Assembly (NCBI GenBank): GCA_964587885.1
Contig: CAZPME010000004.1
Span: forward strand, 1 to 64,000
Direction: 5' to 3'
Origin: UBA60 sp964587885
Lineage (GTDB): Archaea > Thermoplasmatota > Poseidoniia > Poseidoniales > Poseidoniaceae
DNA: 64,000 bases
Both the position numbers and the translations under genes were made by a program. The notes under the pieces are model-generated. The model was not told the DNA's origin. It ran no database searches and saw nothing but the letters and a program-made list of their open reading frames with translations. Shown here piece by piece: positions 18,391-28,049 of this stretch; within the stretch, counting starts at the first letter, position 1; every line of letters begins with the position of its first letter.

Positions 18391-18717
18391 TTAGGGCCTG
18401 CCATGAAGCGGGTCGTTATCGGCATGGATTTCTTTACGATCTGCATCATAACCCTTCCAAATTTCGGGCTCATGATAGCAATCCGGGTCGTCCCGGTCTG
18501 CCTGACCGCCGCCATCATTATCAATGCCGTCACCGCAAGTTCCTGAGATTCCACCGGCATCGCCACCGAAAATCCCACTACTTTCACCACCGAATAGTGA
18601 CAATGCTATACCGATGCCAATCACAATAATCACTGCCGCAATTATCATATTTTTTGAGGAGTCATTACGAACTTCAACATTGACAGTAATCTCGGATTTT
18701 TCTTCATCTACAGTCAT
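18391..18717 (-). CDS. Small single-pass membrane protein with Cys-flanked Asp/Asn-rich motif
   Basis: 108 aa from the ATG at 18717. A polar N-terminus rich in Glu/Val, one membrane helix (about 24-43) and an external C-terminal part containing CGDGIDNDGGGQADRDDPDC. This resembles the Cys-flanked DxDNDGDG calcium-binding-like motif of secreted proteins, with both cysteines retained. Function unknown. It lies 37 bp downstream of the ArsR-type gene and may share its transcript. An upstream in-frame start (18810) would overlap the regulator and is less likely. Confidence 0.65.
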   Translation of the reverse strand: MTVDEEKSEITVNVEVRNDSSKNMIIAAVIIVIGIGIALSLFGGESSGIFGGDAGGISGTCGDGIDNDGGGQADRDDPDCYHEPEIWKGYDADRKEIHADNDPLHGRP

Positions 18718-18754
18718 CGGCTTCGCAACAGCGAAGTGGTTTAGATGAATAAAG

Positions 18755-19516
18755 TCACTTTTTCTCTTTTCCCTCGGCCGGCAGAATAGCCCACCAAGGT
18801 AAATTAGCACTACTTGGAGCAGAAATTACATGGCCTGAAGAGTGTGAAAGAATACGCATCATGCGGCCTTGAAATCCATCCATCAGTGATTCATAATGTA
18901 ATTCATCAGTCGCCATTGAGCGAATAATCGCATTGATATCAATATCAGTACGCGGATTTTCCAACATCCGGTGAACGAGGTGTCGCTCCTCATATGTCTC
19001 AAAATCGACATCAACAACCTTTGAAGCGCGATGCTTGATATGCTGATGCAACGAAATCATCGCATCGCGCTGACTGTCGAGTGTTTCAATTGCATCATCA
19101 AGTTCGCCGAGGAAATATACTGCCTCATTGAAAGGGATTTTTTTGCGGCCAGAAACCTGTTCTGCGATTGAATCAAGGCCAGCGGGTAGTTTACTTGAAA
19201 GTCGCATTGGCCCTCCTTTTGGTAGTGAGCGCTGTTCAATTTGGAAGAGGTCAGGGCCAAGGTCAATGCGCATTGAGAATGACCTTTGAACTAAATAAAT
19301 TCGTTTTGGTGGACCGCCCTTTTCTGAAGGAACCATTTCACTTTGCACGAATTCAGCCTTTTCTAGAATTTTGAGATGTTTCATTACTGCTTGTTGGCTT
19401 ACGCCGATGAGATCAGCGAGTTGTAATGGATAGTGTGGCTCACGTACAAGATGCTGCAAAATATCGCGACGCACCTTGTTCTCAAGCAACATTAGGGCTT
19501 GGTCGGCCGACGACAT
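18755..19516 (-). CDS. ArsR-type winged-helix transcription regulator
   Basis: 253 aa. The N-terminal winged helix reads LLENKVRRDILQHLVREP and then LADLIGVSQQAVMKHLKILEKAEFV, followed by the wing 'GGPPKRIYLV'. The remaining 160 residues are helical and probably mediate dimerisation or sensing; no Cys-based metal site is visible. Similar archaeal ArsR-like proteins act as local repressors or activators. It precedes the small DNDxDG membrane protein on the same strand and follows a membrane protein gene 56 bp upstream, so it may control surface-protein genes here (inference). Confidence 0.82.
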   Translation of the reverse strand: MSSADQALMLLENKVRRDILQHLVREPHYPLQLADLIGVSQQAVMKHLKILEKAEFVQSEMVPSEKGGPPKRIYLVQRSFSMRIDLGPDLFQIEQRSLPKGGPMRLSSKLPAGLDSIAEQVSGRKKIPFNEAVYFLGELDDAIETLDSQRDAMISLHQHIKHRASKVVDVDFETYEERHLVHRMLENPRTDIDINAIIRSMATDELHYESLMDGFQGRMMRILSHSSGHVISAPSSANLPWWAILPAEGKEKK

Positions 19517-19572
19517 TACTGCTCAACCCGAGGTTACCTACTCGGGACTATCCTAAAAATGCACGGTTGTGT

Positions 19573-20568
19573 TCAACCTTCATCCCAGTCTTTCCATCGA
19601 GCATCTTCATTCGCCTTTTCACTAGAAGAAGTATCACTAGTTTTACTGGTTTTTTTCACAGTGTCGGTGAAAGGTGATTCGGTAAACCCAATTGATTTAA
19701 ATTTTGAATCCACGAATGGGTCAGGGATAAAAGTCCCGGTTTTTTCCTGGGGGGAAAAGGCTTCTTCGACTGCCTTGATTTTTTCCTCATCACTACCGTG
19801 TAGTAGTGAATATATTTGGTCGGTAGACATCATTCCGTCACCGCTGGGGCTGAGTGGTAATTCTTGTTCTGTTGAAATTGATCCTTCCATCATTTCTCCT
19901 GTTTGTTCACCCGTTGTTTGCATTTGGTTTACCGGCCCGTTAATGACTTCGGCGCGGTATTCCCCAGTTTCTTGATTGAGTATCATCATAGTTTGTGGGC
20001 GATATTTTTGGCCTCGGCGTGAAAAATGTAGCAATACAATTCCGAGGGGTAAGAGAATAACTCCAGCACTACAGATGAAGCACGCAAACCAGAAGGAAAG
20101 GTTACCAAAAATTTCGGCAAAGGTCTTATCATAATCGACCATCATAATTTCACCATCATTACAGCTTACAGAATTGTTTGATTCACAAATTGAATGCACA
20201 TAATAAGCACCCTTGTCTAGTTCCCAAGAACCAATTCTGCGGAATTTATTGGCTTCTTCATCCATAGCCTCAATTTCATAACCACATCCTGTATTCGCAA
20301 TGGGATTTGTTGCATCATCTATCGAGAAAATATTAACATCAATATTTTTGCTCAGATTTTGTGACCACGCCACATAACATCCTTCGGAAACCGAAATTTC
20401 TTCTTGTTCGCCAATTCCAAGTTTGAGAATGTTATTTTGATTCGGGTCTGCGATTTCAGCATAGGTTCCGAACAATGGGAACATAAAAACCACTCCTATC
20501 AGTAAGAATGTGATGCCAGCATATAGAATCCTGCGTCCCCACGAGGACTGCTTTTGAAATCCGTCCAT
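19573..20568 (-). CDS. Hypothetical two-pass membrane protein with Cys-containing external domain
   Basis: 331 aa from the ATG at 20568 (an in-frame TTG at 20610 would add 14 residues). A first membrane segment (about 12-32) is followed by an external domain of about 125 residues with several Cys and a compact beta-rich look. After a second membrane segment (about 160-182) comes a cytosolic tail of about 145 residues that is acidic and Ser/Thr-rich and ends in 'DARWKDWDEG'. No family recognised. It lies 48 bp downstream of top6A on the same strand. A sensor-like layout is possible but unproven. Confidence 0.65.
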   Translation of the reverse strand: MDGFQKQSSWGRRILYAGITFLLIGVVFMFPLFGTYAEIADPNQNNILKLGIGEQEEISVSEGCYVAWSQNLSKNIDVNIFSIDDATNPIANTGCGYEIEAMDEEANKFRRIGSWELDKGAYYVHSICESNNSVSCNDGEIMMVDYDKTFAEIFGNLSFWFACFICSAGVILLPLGIVLLHFSRRGQKYRPQTMMILNQETGEYRAEVINGPVNQMQTTGEQTGEMMEGSISTEQELPLSPSGDGMMSTDQIYSLLHGSDEEKIKAVEEAFSPQEKTGTFIPDPFVDSKFKSIGFTESPFTDTVKKTSKTSDTSSSEKANEDARWKDWDEG

Positions 20569-20616
20569 TTGGGGCTGCACGTTTATCGCCAAACCGCCGA
20601 CCCCCTTCAATCCACA

Positions 20617-21711
20617 CTATAGTCCCATTTCACCTAATTTTTCTGGTAAATATGTGTCTGTTACATAGTCAAGACCATATTTTGCTAATGACTGCTGCTC
20701 AGCCTTTTGGCCAAGTTCTAGCATCATATTGATTTGGTCTTGCCACCAACCACTGGAGAAACGTGGGTCAGATAGTTCTGCCTTTAGGGCCTCAACATCT
20801 TTACTACTCAAATCATCACTTGGAAGGTCATATGCGACAATATCATCAGCTGTAATGCCAAGGTAAGATGCGCTAGGGGTTGCTAAATATTCTGAAATGT
20901 GAGCGGTTTTGATTGCACCATAGGCAATTGAAGCATAGATTCTGAATGACCATGGATCACCATCGAGGAAGACGAGAACCGGTATATTCCATTCTTCATT
21001 CATTCGCTTGAGAATTCGGCGAGTTGAGCGTGCAGGTTGTCCCTTTAGATGAAGTAGCCCACAGCGGTGCTTTTCATCAAATCCATTTTCTACCAATCGG
21101 TCAAACATTCCACCGGTTTCAATAGCCATGATAAAATCAACATCATGCTCCAAGAGTTGAATTTTTTCCGATTCGACATTATATGGAACGCCATAACCTG
21201 AATCACCAACATCATCACGGGCGTTAATACGCATCCATTCTCCGCGACGATTTCTTTCATTAAGTGTAATGTCGCCAATCATTCTTGAACCATCTTCTTC
21301 AGGTCGCAATCTAAAATCCTCGCGCAGACACTTGGTGACGATTTCTAAATCTTCGGCCAAATTGTTACTCTCATTTTGAGAATTAAAATGGCCAAGGCCC
21401 CAAGATTCAGAGATGTAATACATTTCACGAAGGGTGCTGGATTTCCCAGCATCAATCATTTCTTCAATAAATTCAATCACATGTAAGGCGCGTAACAATT
21501 GTTTGGCACTACCTAAACTCTTAGCATCCCTAATGGAGCGTTTTTTGCCATATTTGTAGACCCCCAATTTATTATCAAAACCAATATTTGTTTTGGTTCG
21601 AACCGGCAAAGTCATTTTTGGGGCTTCGCCTTTCATCATGCATTTGTACATTTCATCGACGACTTCGTGCATTGCTATTTTGGTCTCTTCAGGCGAGTGT
21701 GTCCTAGTCAT
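20617..21711 (-). CDS. top6A: DNA topoisomerase VI subunit A (Spo11-like)
   Basis: 364 aa, normal length. The winged-helix CAP domain carries the catalytic tyrosine in STLREMYYISE (Tyr98 or Tyr99). The Toprim domain shows the Glu in 'AIETGGMFDRL' (about 198) and the DxD in VFLDGDPWSFRIY (about 250-252). It makes the transient double-strand break with 5' phosphotyrosyl links, relaxing and decatenating DNA together with subunit B. Its ATG overlaps the TAA of top6B by one base (TAATG), indicating translational coupling. Confidence 0.96.
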   Translation of the reverse strand: MTRTHSPEETKIAMHEVVDEMYKCMMKGEAPKMTLPVRTKTNIGFDNKLGVYKYGKKRSIRDAKSLGSAKQLLRALHVIEFIEEMIDAGKSSTLREMYYISESWGLGHFNSQNESNNLAEDLEIVTKCLREDFRLRPEEDGSRMIGDITLNERNRRGEWMRINARDDVGDSGYGVPYNVESEKIQLLEHDVDFIMAIETGGMFDRLVENGFDEKHRCGLLHLKGQPARSTRRILKRMNEEWNIPVLVFLDGDPWSFRIYASIAYGAIKTAHISEYLATPSASYLGITADDIVAYDLPSDDLSSKDVEALKAELSDPRFSSGWWQDQINMMLELGQKAEQQSLAKYGLDYVTDTYLPEKLGEMGL

Positions 21712-23900
21712 TATGCTCCCTCCTCACCAAACAATGTCTGTTGTTTGAATAATTCTGTAGTTTTGTCCATCACTTCTTGCCCCAAGTCAGAATCGGCACT
21801 TTCTTCAAGATCGGCAGTAGTTTCTGCTATAGGGGATGGTTTGGGCTTTTCTTCCTCATCAACCAAAGGAAGGGGTTCTGAATTTTCATCATCACTATCG
21901 CTCAAGCCGACCTCAGCGTTATTGGGCAGTCCTTCATTTTCTACAACTATTGGATTAATTTCTTCGTCCTCTTGCATACGGATTTCAGCGAGAATTTTCT
22001 CATCTAAAACACTAGCCCCAATAACATCGCCTGCACCACGATAGAATACTTCAGTTTCATTCCAATCGCCCTTTTCGAGCCCAGCAAGAGAATAGTTAAT
22101 TTCAGCTCTTTCTCCAGGGTTTAGGGTTTCAAGTTTCCATGCCCACAATCCGCGGGCCTCTTTACGCCCACCGCGTTCATTGTTGACCATGCCTCCATTT
22201 TTCTCTGGCCAAGTAACTAATATGGTGTATGATCGTGGTCGAGCAGTGTAATTGTAAAGTAAAATATTCACATCCACTTGTTTTGTTTCTTTACTCCAAA
22301 TGGATTCTTCTTGACAAATAACCGCATTCATTATTCGAGTAATTGCTCCACCGAGTTCAGGTACTGGGCGGTCAAGAATGGATGCTGATTTTTCAGCAAT
22401 AGCAGGCAAAATGTCGTTTATCAATTCGAATTTTTCACGGGTTTTGGCCATCTTCTTTCGCTTTTCTAAGTGGCGACGAAGACCACGCCCAACTTCAAGA
22501 GCAGCTTTGCGAACTTCACCGAATACCTCCTCATTGTCAGCCAAGGCTTCTTTGGCTTCACTAGTGAATTGAACATTTGTACTAGCGAGGTGGATTAGTA
22601 TTGCCGCCGGTCCTTTCGGAACTCCTCTTCCACCAGATTGTTCCAAACCATATTTCCGCCAATCTACACTTTCAATGGCCTTGGTTAGTAGGCAGCCACC
22701 TTGTTGATACATCAAAGGTACACGGTTGGCGAAACGTAGGATCTCTACCGGTTTATCACCGGGCAAATTGCCACCAAAAATTAGCCCGACTTCAACTTGG
22801 TATGGGTTTCCTTGACTGACTGAAGGTTGGCGTGTTAGCGTGGTGACGAATCTTGAATCAATGGTCTTTGATAGGCCCTTTTTTATCAGCATCTCTTCAA
22901 TAGGGGAAAGACAATTTGTAGGCGGGGGGAGTAATTTTACTGGTTTTCCATTGGCTGCGAATCTACTTCCGTTCATTGCTTCAAGTAGAGATTGGGCATC
23001 ATCAGGCTTGACTAATTTTGGTTTTGCTCCTTCCTTTAATTCTGCTACATCAATCAACTCTTTTGCTGCCCGCTGACTGACTCCACTGAAATTATGGCGT
23101 AAAAACGAGGTTAGTTTCCGCTCATCACTTGCTTTCAGCATCCTTTGCAATTGACCGAGGTGGAGCCCGCTTGGGTGAGGCTTGATGGCGTCGACAATGG
23201 CGGGTAATTTTTCGGTCACGCGTTGGAAAATAGTAGTCTCTCCATCAGGGCAGGTGAATGTTAATTCAGCGTGAGGATTTACGATTGAAGTCATTCGTAA
23301 ATATTGGAATACAGATTGCCGGCCACGCTGGTACTTCGCCTTCATTCGTGTCATCACTTTGACGCCATGCAATATTACTTCGCCATTAGCATCGGTCCAA
23401 GTGATTCTCTCTTGGTTGCTTTTTTGCGCCTTGTTTTTCTGAGTATCAATACCGATATTGACTCTAACTGCGGTTTCTTCAGAGGCGATTTTTGAGATCA
23501 CTAAACTTGGTTTTCCAGTAGTTAATTGACTATACATCACCACACCAGTGATACCTATTCCTTGTTGTCCGCGGGTTTGTCGAATGACGTGAAACCTACT
23601 TCCATAGAGAAGTTTTCCAAAGACATTTTCCAATGCCTTCATGGGGATTCCAGGGCCATTATCTTGAACCTCTAGTTCAATAATATCTCTTTTTGAATCA
23701 TGCTTTCTAATGGTCACTGAGATGGAGGGTAATATGCGTGCTTCTTCACAGGCGTCAAGGGCATTATCCACCGCTTCCTTTACTGCGGTGATGAGGGCTC
23801 TAGTATCAGTATCAAAACCAAGAAAGTGTTTATTCTTCTCGAAAAATTCTGAAATTGCGATTTGTTTTTGTGATGAGGCTAATCTTTCTGCTACGCCCAT
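21711..23900 (-). CDS. top6B: DNA topoisomerase VI subunit B
   Basis: 729 aa. GHKL ATPase landmarks are KEAVDNALDACEE (about 41-53), EVQDNGPGIP (about 77-86) and GQQGIGITGV (about 111-120). The helix-2-turn-helix, transducer and an Ig-like C-terminal region follow. The C-terminal 90 residues are strongly acidic and end in KQQTLFGEEGA, a short Q-x-x-L-F sequence reminiscent of archaeal PCNA-binding tails but lacking the second aromatic. The ATG at 23900 is preferred because family homology begins there; the frame is open for 49 more upstream codons without similarity. ATP binding dimerises B and drives strand passage by subunit A. Confidence 0.95.
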   Translation of the reverse strand: MGVAERLASSQKQIAISEFFEKNKHFLGFDTDTRALITAVKEAVDNALDACEEARILPSISVTIRKHDSKRDIIELEVQDNGPGIPMKALENVFGKLLYGSRFHVIRQTRGQQGIGITGVVMYSQLTTGKPSLVISKIASEETAVRVNIGIDTQKNKAQKSNQERITWTDANGEVILHGVKVMTRMKAKYQRGRQSVFQYLRMTSIVNPHAELTFTCPDGETTIFQRVTEKLPAIVDAIKPHPSGLHLGQLQRMLKASDERKLTSFLRHNFSGVSQRAAKELIDVAELKEGAKPKLVKPDDAQSLLEAMNGSRFAANGKPVKLLPPPTNCLSPIEEMLIKKGLSKTIDSRFVTTLTRQPSVSQGNPYQVEVGLIFGGNLPGDKPVEILRFANRVPLMYQQGGCLLTKAIESVDWRKYGLEQSGGRGVPKGPAAILIHLASTNVQFTSEAKEALADNEEVFGEVRKAALEVGRGLRRHLEKRKKMAKTREKFELINDILPAIAEKSASILDRPVPELGGAITRIMNAVICQEESIWSKETKQVDVNILLYNYTARPRSYTILVTWPEKNGGMVNNERGGRKEARGLWAWKLETLNPGERAEINYSLAGLEKGDWNETEVFYRGAGDVIGASVLDEKILAEIRMQEDEEINPIVVENEGLPNNAEVGLSDSDDENSEPLPLVDEEEKPKPSPIAETTADLEESADSDLGQEVMDKTTELFKQQTLFGEEGA

Positions 23901-24039
23901 AATGGTATCCTCCGCCTTTGGTCCTCCTGAGTCCGAATGACACAGGGCCAACAAACGACAGTAGTCTGCGCCGCCCGACCGTTCTAAAGCAATACCCCTA
24001 GACTTGGATGAAAAGTATGGATTGAGGGGGGCAGAACAA

Positions 24040-24759
24040 TCATTCACTCTCTTCTATCAACTGCTCCAAGAACCGTCGAGATATTTGGTCCATCCAAATA
24101 ATTCCTCCAACTGTGATAATAATGCTGCACACCATTGCTACCCACCAAAGGTTGTCACGTGGTGCTGAAGTTGCATCACCAACGGCGATAAGATTGGCCA
24201 ATTGTGACCCCCACCAAGCGTAGAGAATAGTTGGCACAATTGTGGCGATATTGCCGATTGCATAGTCACGCGTTTTCATTTTGGTTGGACCCAGCATCCA
24301 ATTAATCATGTTGTATGGAATAACTAAAGAGAATCTAATCAAAATCGTCATCGTCAACCCATGGTGTTCAGCAACCCTGTCCAAAGCGACAATTTTCGGA
24401 TATTTCCGGGACCATGATTGAACTCTATCGGCCATAAAATATCGGGCTATGAGAAAGGCAATTATCGCACCACCCATTGCCCCCAACCAGCCAGCTAAAA
24501 GACCCCCGCCAAAACCAAATAATGCCCCGGCGACTAGTTTCATGAATGATGATGGAACCATCAAAGTAGCTAATATCGCGAATAATACGGCAAATGCCAA
24601 AGGCCCAGCCAACCCGTTCAACGCTTGCCATTCCGCCATCGGTTGAGTCCATTTAGCCAATGAGGTAACAACTGGAATAGAAACAAGAGTATAGATTGCA
24701 AAAACCCCTAAAATGCCTAGCATCGCGATTATACGATTACTAGATTGAATACGGCGCAT
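24040..24759 (-). CDS. TVP38/TMEM64 (VTT-domain) membrane protein
   Basis: 239 aa, polytopic. The VTT/SNARE-associated core is visible as 'LMVPSSFMKLVAGALFGFGGG' in two adjoining pieces, followed by GGAIIAFLIARYF and RFSLVIPYNMINWMLG. Family members (DedA-like) act as lipid scramblases or affect membrane homeostasis. The ATG at 24759 begins 4 bases after the aconitase-family stop on the same strand, so the two are probably co-translated. Confidence 0.85.
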   Translation of the reverse strand: MRRIQSSNRIIAMLGILGVFAIYTLVSIPVVTSLAKWTQPMAEWQALNGLAGPLAFAVLFAILATLMVPSSFMKLVAGALFGFGGGLLAGWLGAMGGAIIAFLIARYFMADRVQSWSRKYPKIVALDRVAEHHGLTMTILIRFSLVIPYNMINWMLGPTKMKTRDYAIGNIATIVPTILYAWWGSQLANLIAVGDATSAPRDNLWWVAMVCSIIITVGGIIWMDQISRRFLEQLIEESE

Positions 24760-24763
24760 ATTC

Positions 24764-26752
24764 TCACGATTGAAATAGGTCGCGAGACCATTCAGTAATT
24801 GAGCCAGTAAAGGCAGATGCTGCAACTGTAAGTGGGCTTGCTAAGTATAATTTGCCAGGACCAGAGCGCCCTTGGAAATTACGATTAATAGCCGACACAG
24901 TAACTTGTTCGGGTGAAGTGGAAACTCCTGGTCCCGCACCAATACAGGCTCCACATCCAGGCCCAATCATTTTCACGCCTACTTTCTGGAATATTGCATC
25001 CCACCCCATCAATTCAGCATGATGTTTAACCTGGCCACTACCATATTGGATATAGAAATCTACACCCTCAGCAATTTTACGACCTACTAAATCAGCGGCT
25101 TGGCAAACTTCAGCATAGTAGGCTATATCATCGATTTTTCCCGCAGTACAAGATCCTCCATAAGCAATATCGATAGGGACGGAACCTATTTCAGAAATTA
25201 ATGCACCATTGGTTGGGTCACTAGGAATTCCCTCGTTAGGGTTACCTGGATGGGCGACCATTGGCGAGATTTTCCCCAAATCAATGAGATGCGTGCCGCC
25301 ATCATATTTTGCTCCAACATCGGGCGTGACAATTTTACTCCGAATCATCTCTTCAGTCAATTGAGGTCGCATTTTTATCATCCACTCCACTGTTATTTCA
25401 TCACCTTCACAAATCCCGGTCCGGGCACTGCATTCAGTAGCCATATTGCACAATGTTGCTCGTTCATCCATCGACAAACTAGCTAACCCTTCACCACCAA
25501 ATTCCATTGAACGATTGAGAGTTAATTCTTCACGAGCATGGTCTGAGAGAATGAATAAAATGACGTCTTTGGCAGTACAGCCATCTTTCAATGAGCCGAT
25601 TAACTCAAATCGAATGCTTTGTGGTACCTTTACAAAAGTAAAGCCAGAATAAATCAAACTAGCGTACTCAGTTGCCCCAACCCCATAGGTTAGTGCATTC
25701 GAAACACCTCCCATGCAGGTGTGTGAATCAGTTGCTTGGATAAAATCACCAACGTCAATAAATTCTTCGCGTGCAACTTGGTGACAAATTCCTGGTGACA
25801 CTCCATCAACAGCAGAATAATCACGCACCCCAGTCCGGTTTTGGAATTCTATTTGCAAGTCACGCAATACTTGTACCTTTTCCATATGCGGAACGAATTT
25901 TGGATTGTGATGGGCATAGAGCAAATGGTCTTCAAAGACCGCAAATTTATCAGGATTAGTAATCACATAGTCAGGACCATACTCTTTGGCGAGGAAATTG
26001 TGGACTTGAGCAGTAGTAAATTCATGTGAATATCCGCCTTGAACTTGAGCGATAACAGGATCGTTTGGTCTAACACAAGTCCCATCATCTTGTCCAACAA
26101 GGTTTGCTGCAATGATTTTTTCAGCCATCGTCATGGGATATGGTTCACTCGACAACTTAGGCATCTTGATTTCATTATTGGCAAGTTTATTGGCGAAGGG
26201 AAATAACCCTCCTGATTCAATAATTAGACGAGTAACGGGGTCATATGCATCGGTGAATTCTGATATGGAAATAGATTCTCCTGATTGTAGGCGTTCCAAC
26301 ATTGCGTGGTTACCCATTAGTTGTCCGAGGTTGATGTTATTACGCTCATGAATAGGTGCAAATGAGGCGGCAATAACCAACCGTATACCCGACCACCTTT
26401 CACACTGAGCAGCGGTTTCACGACTCGAACCAGTGCCCTTTCGGTGGCCGGAGACAATGCATTCAAACCCACCTTCTTTCAGTGCATTTTCGCTGACAAC
26501 TCTGAGTCCATTATGAATTAAACCAGCATAGGCATTTTTGGCAATTTCTTCGGGGTCGTGGTCGAAACAGACCCATGCCGGAGTCATTACATCAGTGTTG
26601 ATATCATCGAGTAAGTCATCAATTGAAAGGTCAGACATTTTCAGATTCATACCCTCGTGAATCTGTTTGCGAATTAGTTCCAAATCTTTGGTAAGGAACA
26701 AGACTCGCTTCTTTGGGTCGAGTGATATTTTCGACGGCGGCCATTCTCCCAT
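24764..26752 (-). CDS. Aconitase-superfamily hydratase, swivel domain first (LeuD-LeuC-like fusion)
   Basis: 662 aa from the ATG at 26752. The N-terminal part holds a swivel domain with SGHRKGTGSSRETAAQ (about 102-117) and 'FAPIHERNNINLG'. The catalytic Fe-S domains follow, with cluster ligands in DSHTCMGG (Cys346) and GPGCGACIG (Cys600/Cys603) and the anion-binding 'GGSCTAGKIDDI'. This order, swivel before catalytic domains, is opposite to aconitase A and to adjacent LeuC/LeuD, and recalls AcnB without its HEAT-like domain. The substrate (citrate, isopropylmalate or homocitrate type) cannot be settled by eye. TVP38 follows at once. Confidence 0.85.
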   Translation of the reverse strand: MGEWPPSKISLDPKKRVLFLTKDLELIRKQIHEGMNLKMSDLSIDDLLDDINTDVMTPAWVCFDHDPEEIAKNAYAGLIHNGLRVVSENALKEGGFECIVSGHRKGTGSSRETAAQCERWSGIRLVIAASFAPIHERNNINLGQLMGNHAMLERLQSGESISISEFTDAYDPVTRLIIESGGLFPFANKLANNEIKMPKLSSEPYPMTMAEKIIAANLVGQDDGTCVRPNDPVIAQVQGGYSHEFTTAQVHNFLAKEYGPDYVITNPDKFAVFEDHLLYAHHNPKFVPHMEKVQVLRDLQIEFQNRTGVRDYSAVDGVSPGICHQVAREEFIDVGDFIQATDSHTCMGGVSNALTYGVGATEYASLIYSGFTFVKVPQSIRFELIGSLKDGCTAKDVILFILSDHAREELTLNRSMEFGGEGLASLSMDERATLCNMATECSARTGICEGDEITVEWMIKMRPQLTEEMIRSKIVTPDVGAKYDGGTHLIDLGKISPMVAHPGNPNEGIPSDPTNGALISEIGSVPIDIAYGGSCTAGKIDDIAYYAEVCQAADLVGRKIAEGVDFYIQYGSGQVKHHAELMGWDAIFQKVGVKMIGPGCGACIGAGPGVSTSPEQVTVSAINRNFQGRSGPGKLYLASPLTVAASAFTGSITEWSRDLFQS

Positions 26753-26935
26753 CTTTGCACCCAACCTGTCGAATAGTTGAGCCTATTTGACGGCATCGCA
26801 AAGCCACCGAAGGTTATTATTGCAGTGATTTTTGAAAATAAACAATAAACCAATAATATTTGTAAAAATATGATGTAGTGAGGCGAAAATCACCAAATAT
26901 AGTGGCGAAAGGTTCAAAAAAGAAACCCAAATCCC

Positions 26936-26941
26936 TTATAA
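26936..26941 (+). promoter_or_regulatory. TATA box of tfb
   Basis: TTATAA preceded by an A-rich stretch. Initiation is expected near 26962, giving a short leader with 'ggtggg' just before the ATG at 26982. This placement argues against the upstream TTG at 26958 as start codon. Confidence 0.55.
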
Positions 26942-26981
26942 CAACAAGGATGGGGATTTGCCCAAAATTGGTGGGATTTTT

Positions 26982-27911
26982 ATGGTAGAAGAACAACAAG
27001 TTGAGGACATTGTCAAATGCCCAGAGTGTGGCAGTAGAAGTCTAAACCGAGACGAGACTCGCGGCGAAGTCGTTTGTGACGATTGTGGTTTAGTACTCGA
27101 AGATAACGTGATTGACCAAGGTGCAGAATGGCGTGTATTTAGCCCCGAACAAGGAGATCAAAGGGCTCGAACCGGTGCTCCAATGACCGTAATGCTTCAC
27201 GATAAGGGATTGTCAACCGATATTGATTGGCAGAATAAGGACTATTCTGGAAAGACCATCAACAGCCGTTACCGCAGTCAGTTTTATCGTATGCGAAAAT
27301 GGCAAAAGCGTAGTCGTGTAAGTAATGCTACAGAGAGAAATTTGGCTATGGCTTTAGCCGAATTAGACCGGATGGCAAGTCGTTTGGAATTACCTAAATC
27401 TGTTCGCGAGGCAGCAGCAGTTAATTACAAGAAAGCAGTCGAAAAGAGACTCATTCGTGGGCGCTCAATTGAAGGCGTCGCCGCAGCCAGCCTCTATGCC
27501 GCTTGCCGTCAATGTGGAGTTCCTCGAACGCTTGATGAAATTGGTCAAGCAAGCAGAACTGGACGTAAAGAAATTGGTCGCACTTACCGTTTCATGGTTC
27601 GAGAATTAAAGATGAAAATCATGCCAACTGGTCCCGAAGATTACATTTCAAGATTTTGCTCAGGATTAGGACTGGATGCCGAAGTTGAAGCAAAGGCCCA
27701 TGAATTGATTAAGGCCGCCCAAGAAAAAGAATTGACTAGTGGTCGAGGCCCTACCGGTATTGCCGCATCTATCATCTATATCGCAAGCGTACTGTGTGGT
27801 AAGCGTCGAACTCAGCGAGAAGTTGCTGAAGTTGCTGGCGTAACCGAAGTAACAATCCGTAACCGCTACAAGGAACTGATTCAAAATTTGAATATCGAAC
27901 TCGATATTTGA
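26982..27911 (+). CDS. tfb: Transcription initiation factor TFB (TFIIB homologue)
   Basis: 309 aa. The N-terminal zinc ribbon has CPECG and CDDCG (Cys13, 16, 32, 35). The B-finger/linker region follows with EWRVFSPEQ, then two cyclin folds: repeat 1 contains RGRSIEGVAAASLYAACR and repeat 2 contains GRGPTGIAASIIYIASVL, ending with the BRE-reading helix-turn-helix 'VAEVAGVTEVTIRNRYKE'. It bridges TBP on the TATA box to RNA polymerase. Full length. Divergent from the aconitase-family gene across a 230-bp A/T-rich intergenic region. Confidence 0.96.
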   Translation: MVEEQQVEDIVKCPECGSRSLNRDETRGEVVCDDCGLVLEDNVIDQGAEWRVFSPEQGDQRARTGAPMTVMLHDKGLSTDIDWQNKDYSGKTINSRYRSQFYRMRKWQKRSRVSNATERNLAMALAELDRMASRLELPKSVREAAAVNYKKAVEKRLIRGRSIEGVAAASLYAACRQCGVPRTLDEIGQASRTGRKEIGRTYRFMVRELKMKIMPTGPEDYISRFCSGLGLDAEVEAKAHELIKAAQEKELTSGRGPTGIAASIIYIASVLCGKRRTQREVAEVAGVTEVTIRNRYKELIQNLNIELDI

Positions 27912-28049
27912 ATTTCTATGAGGCCATTATATGGCTATAATAGATGAGTTGAATCATTTCTTTGTACTGCGACAACCGTCCGCTTTATGAATGAACACTC
28001 ACAACAACGAACTTAACAATTGCATTACAGTATTATTTGAGGGCCGATA

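Noticed and set aside
19573..19975. Overlapping plus-strand frame of 158 codons opposite the two-pass membrane protein
   Set aside because: It is the complement of a better-supported gene and its Ser/Pro-rich composition is typical of antisense shadows.
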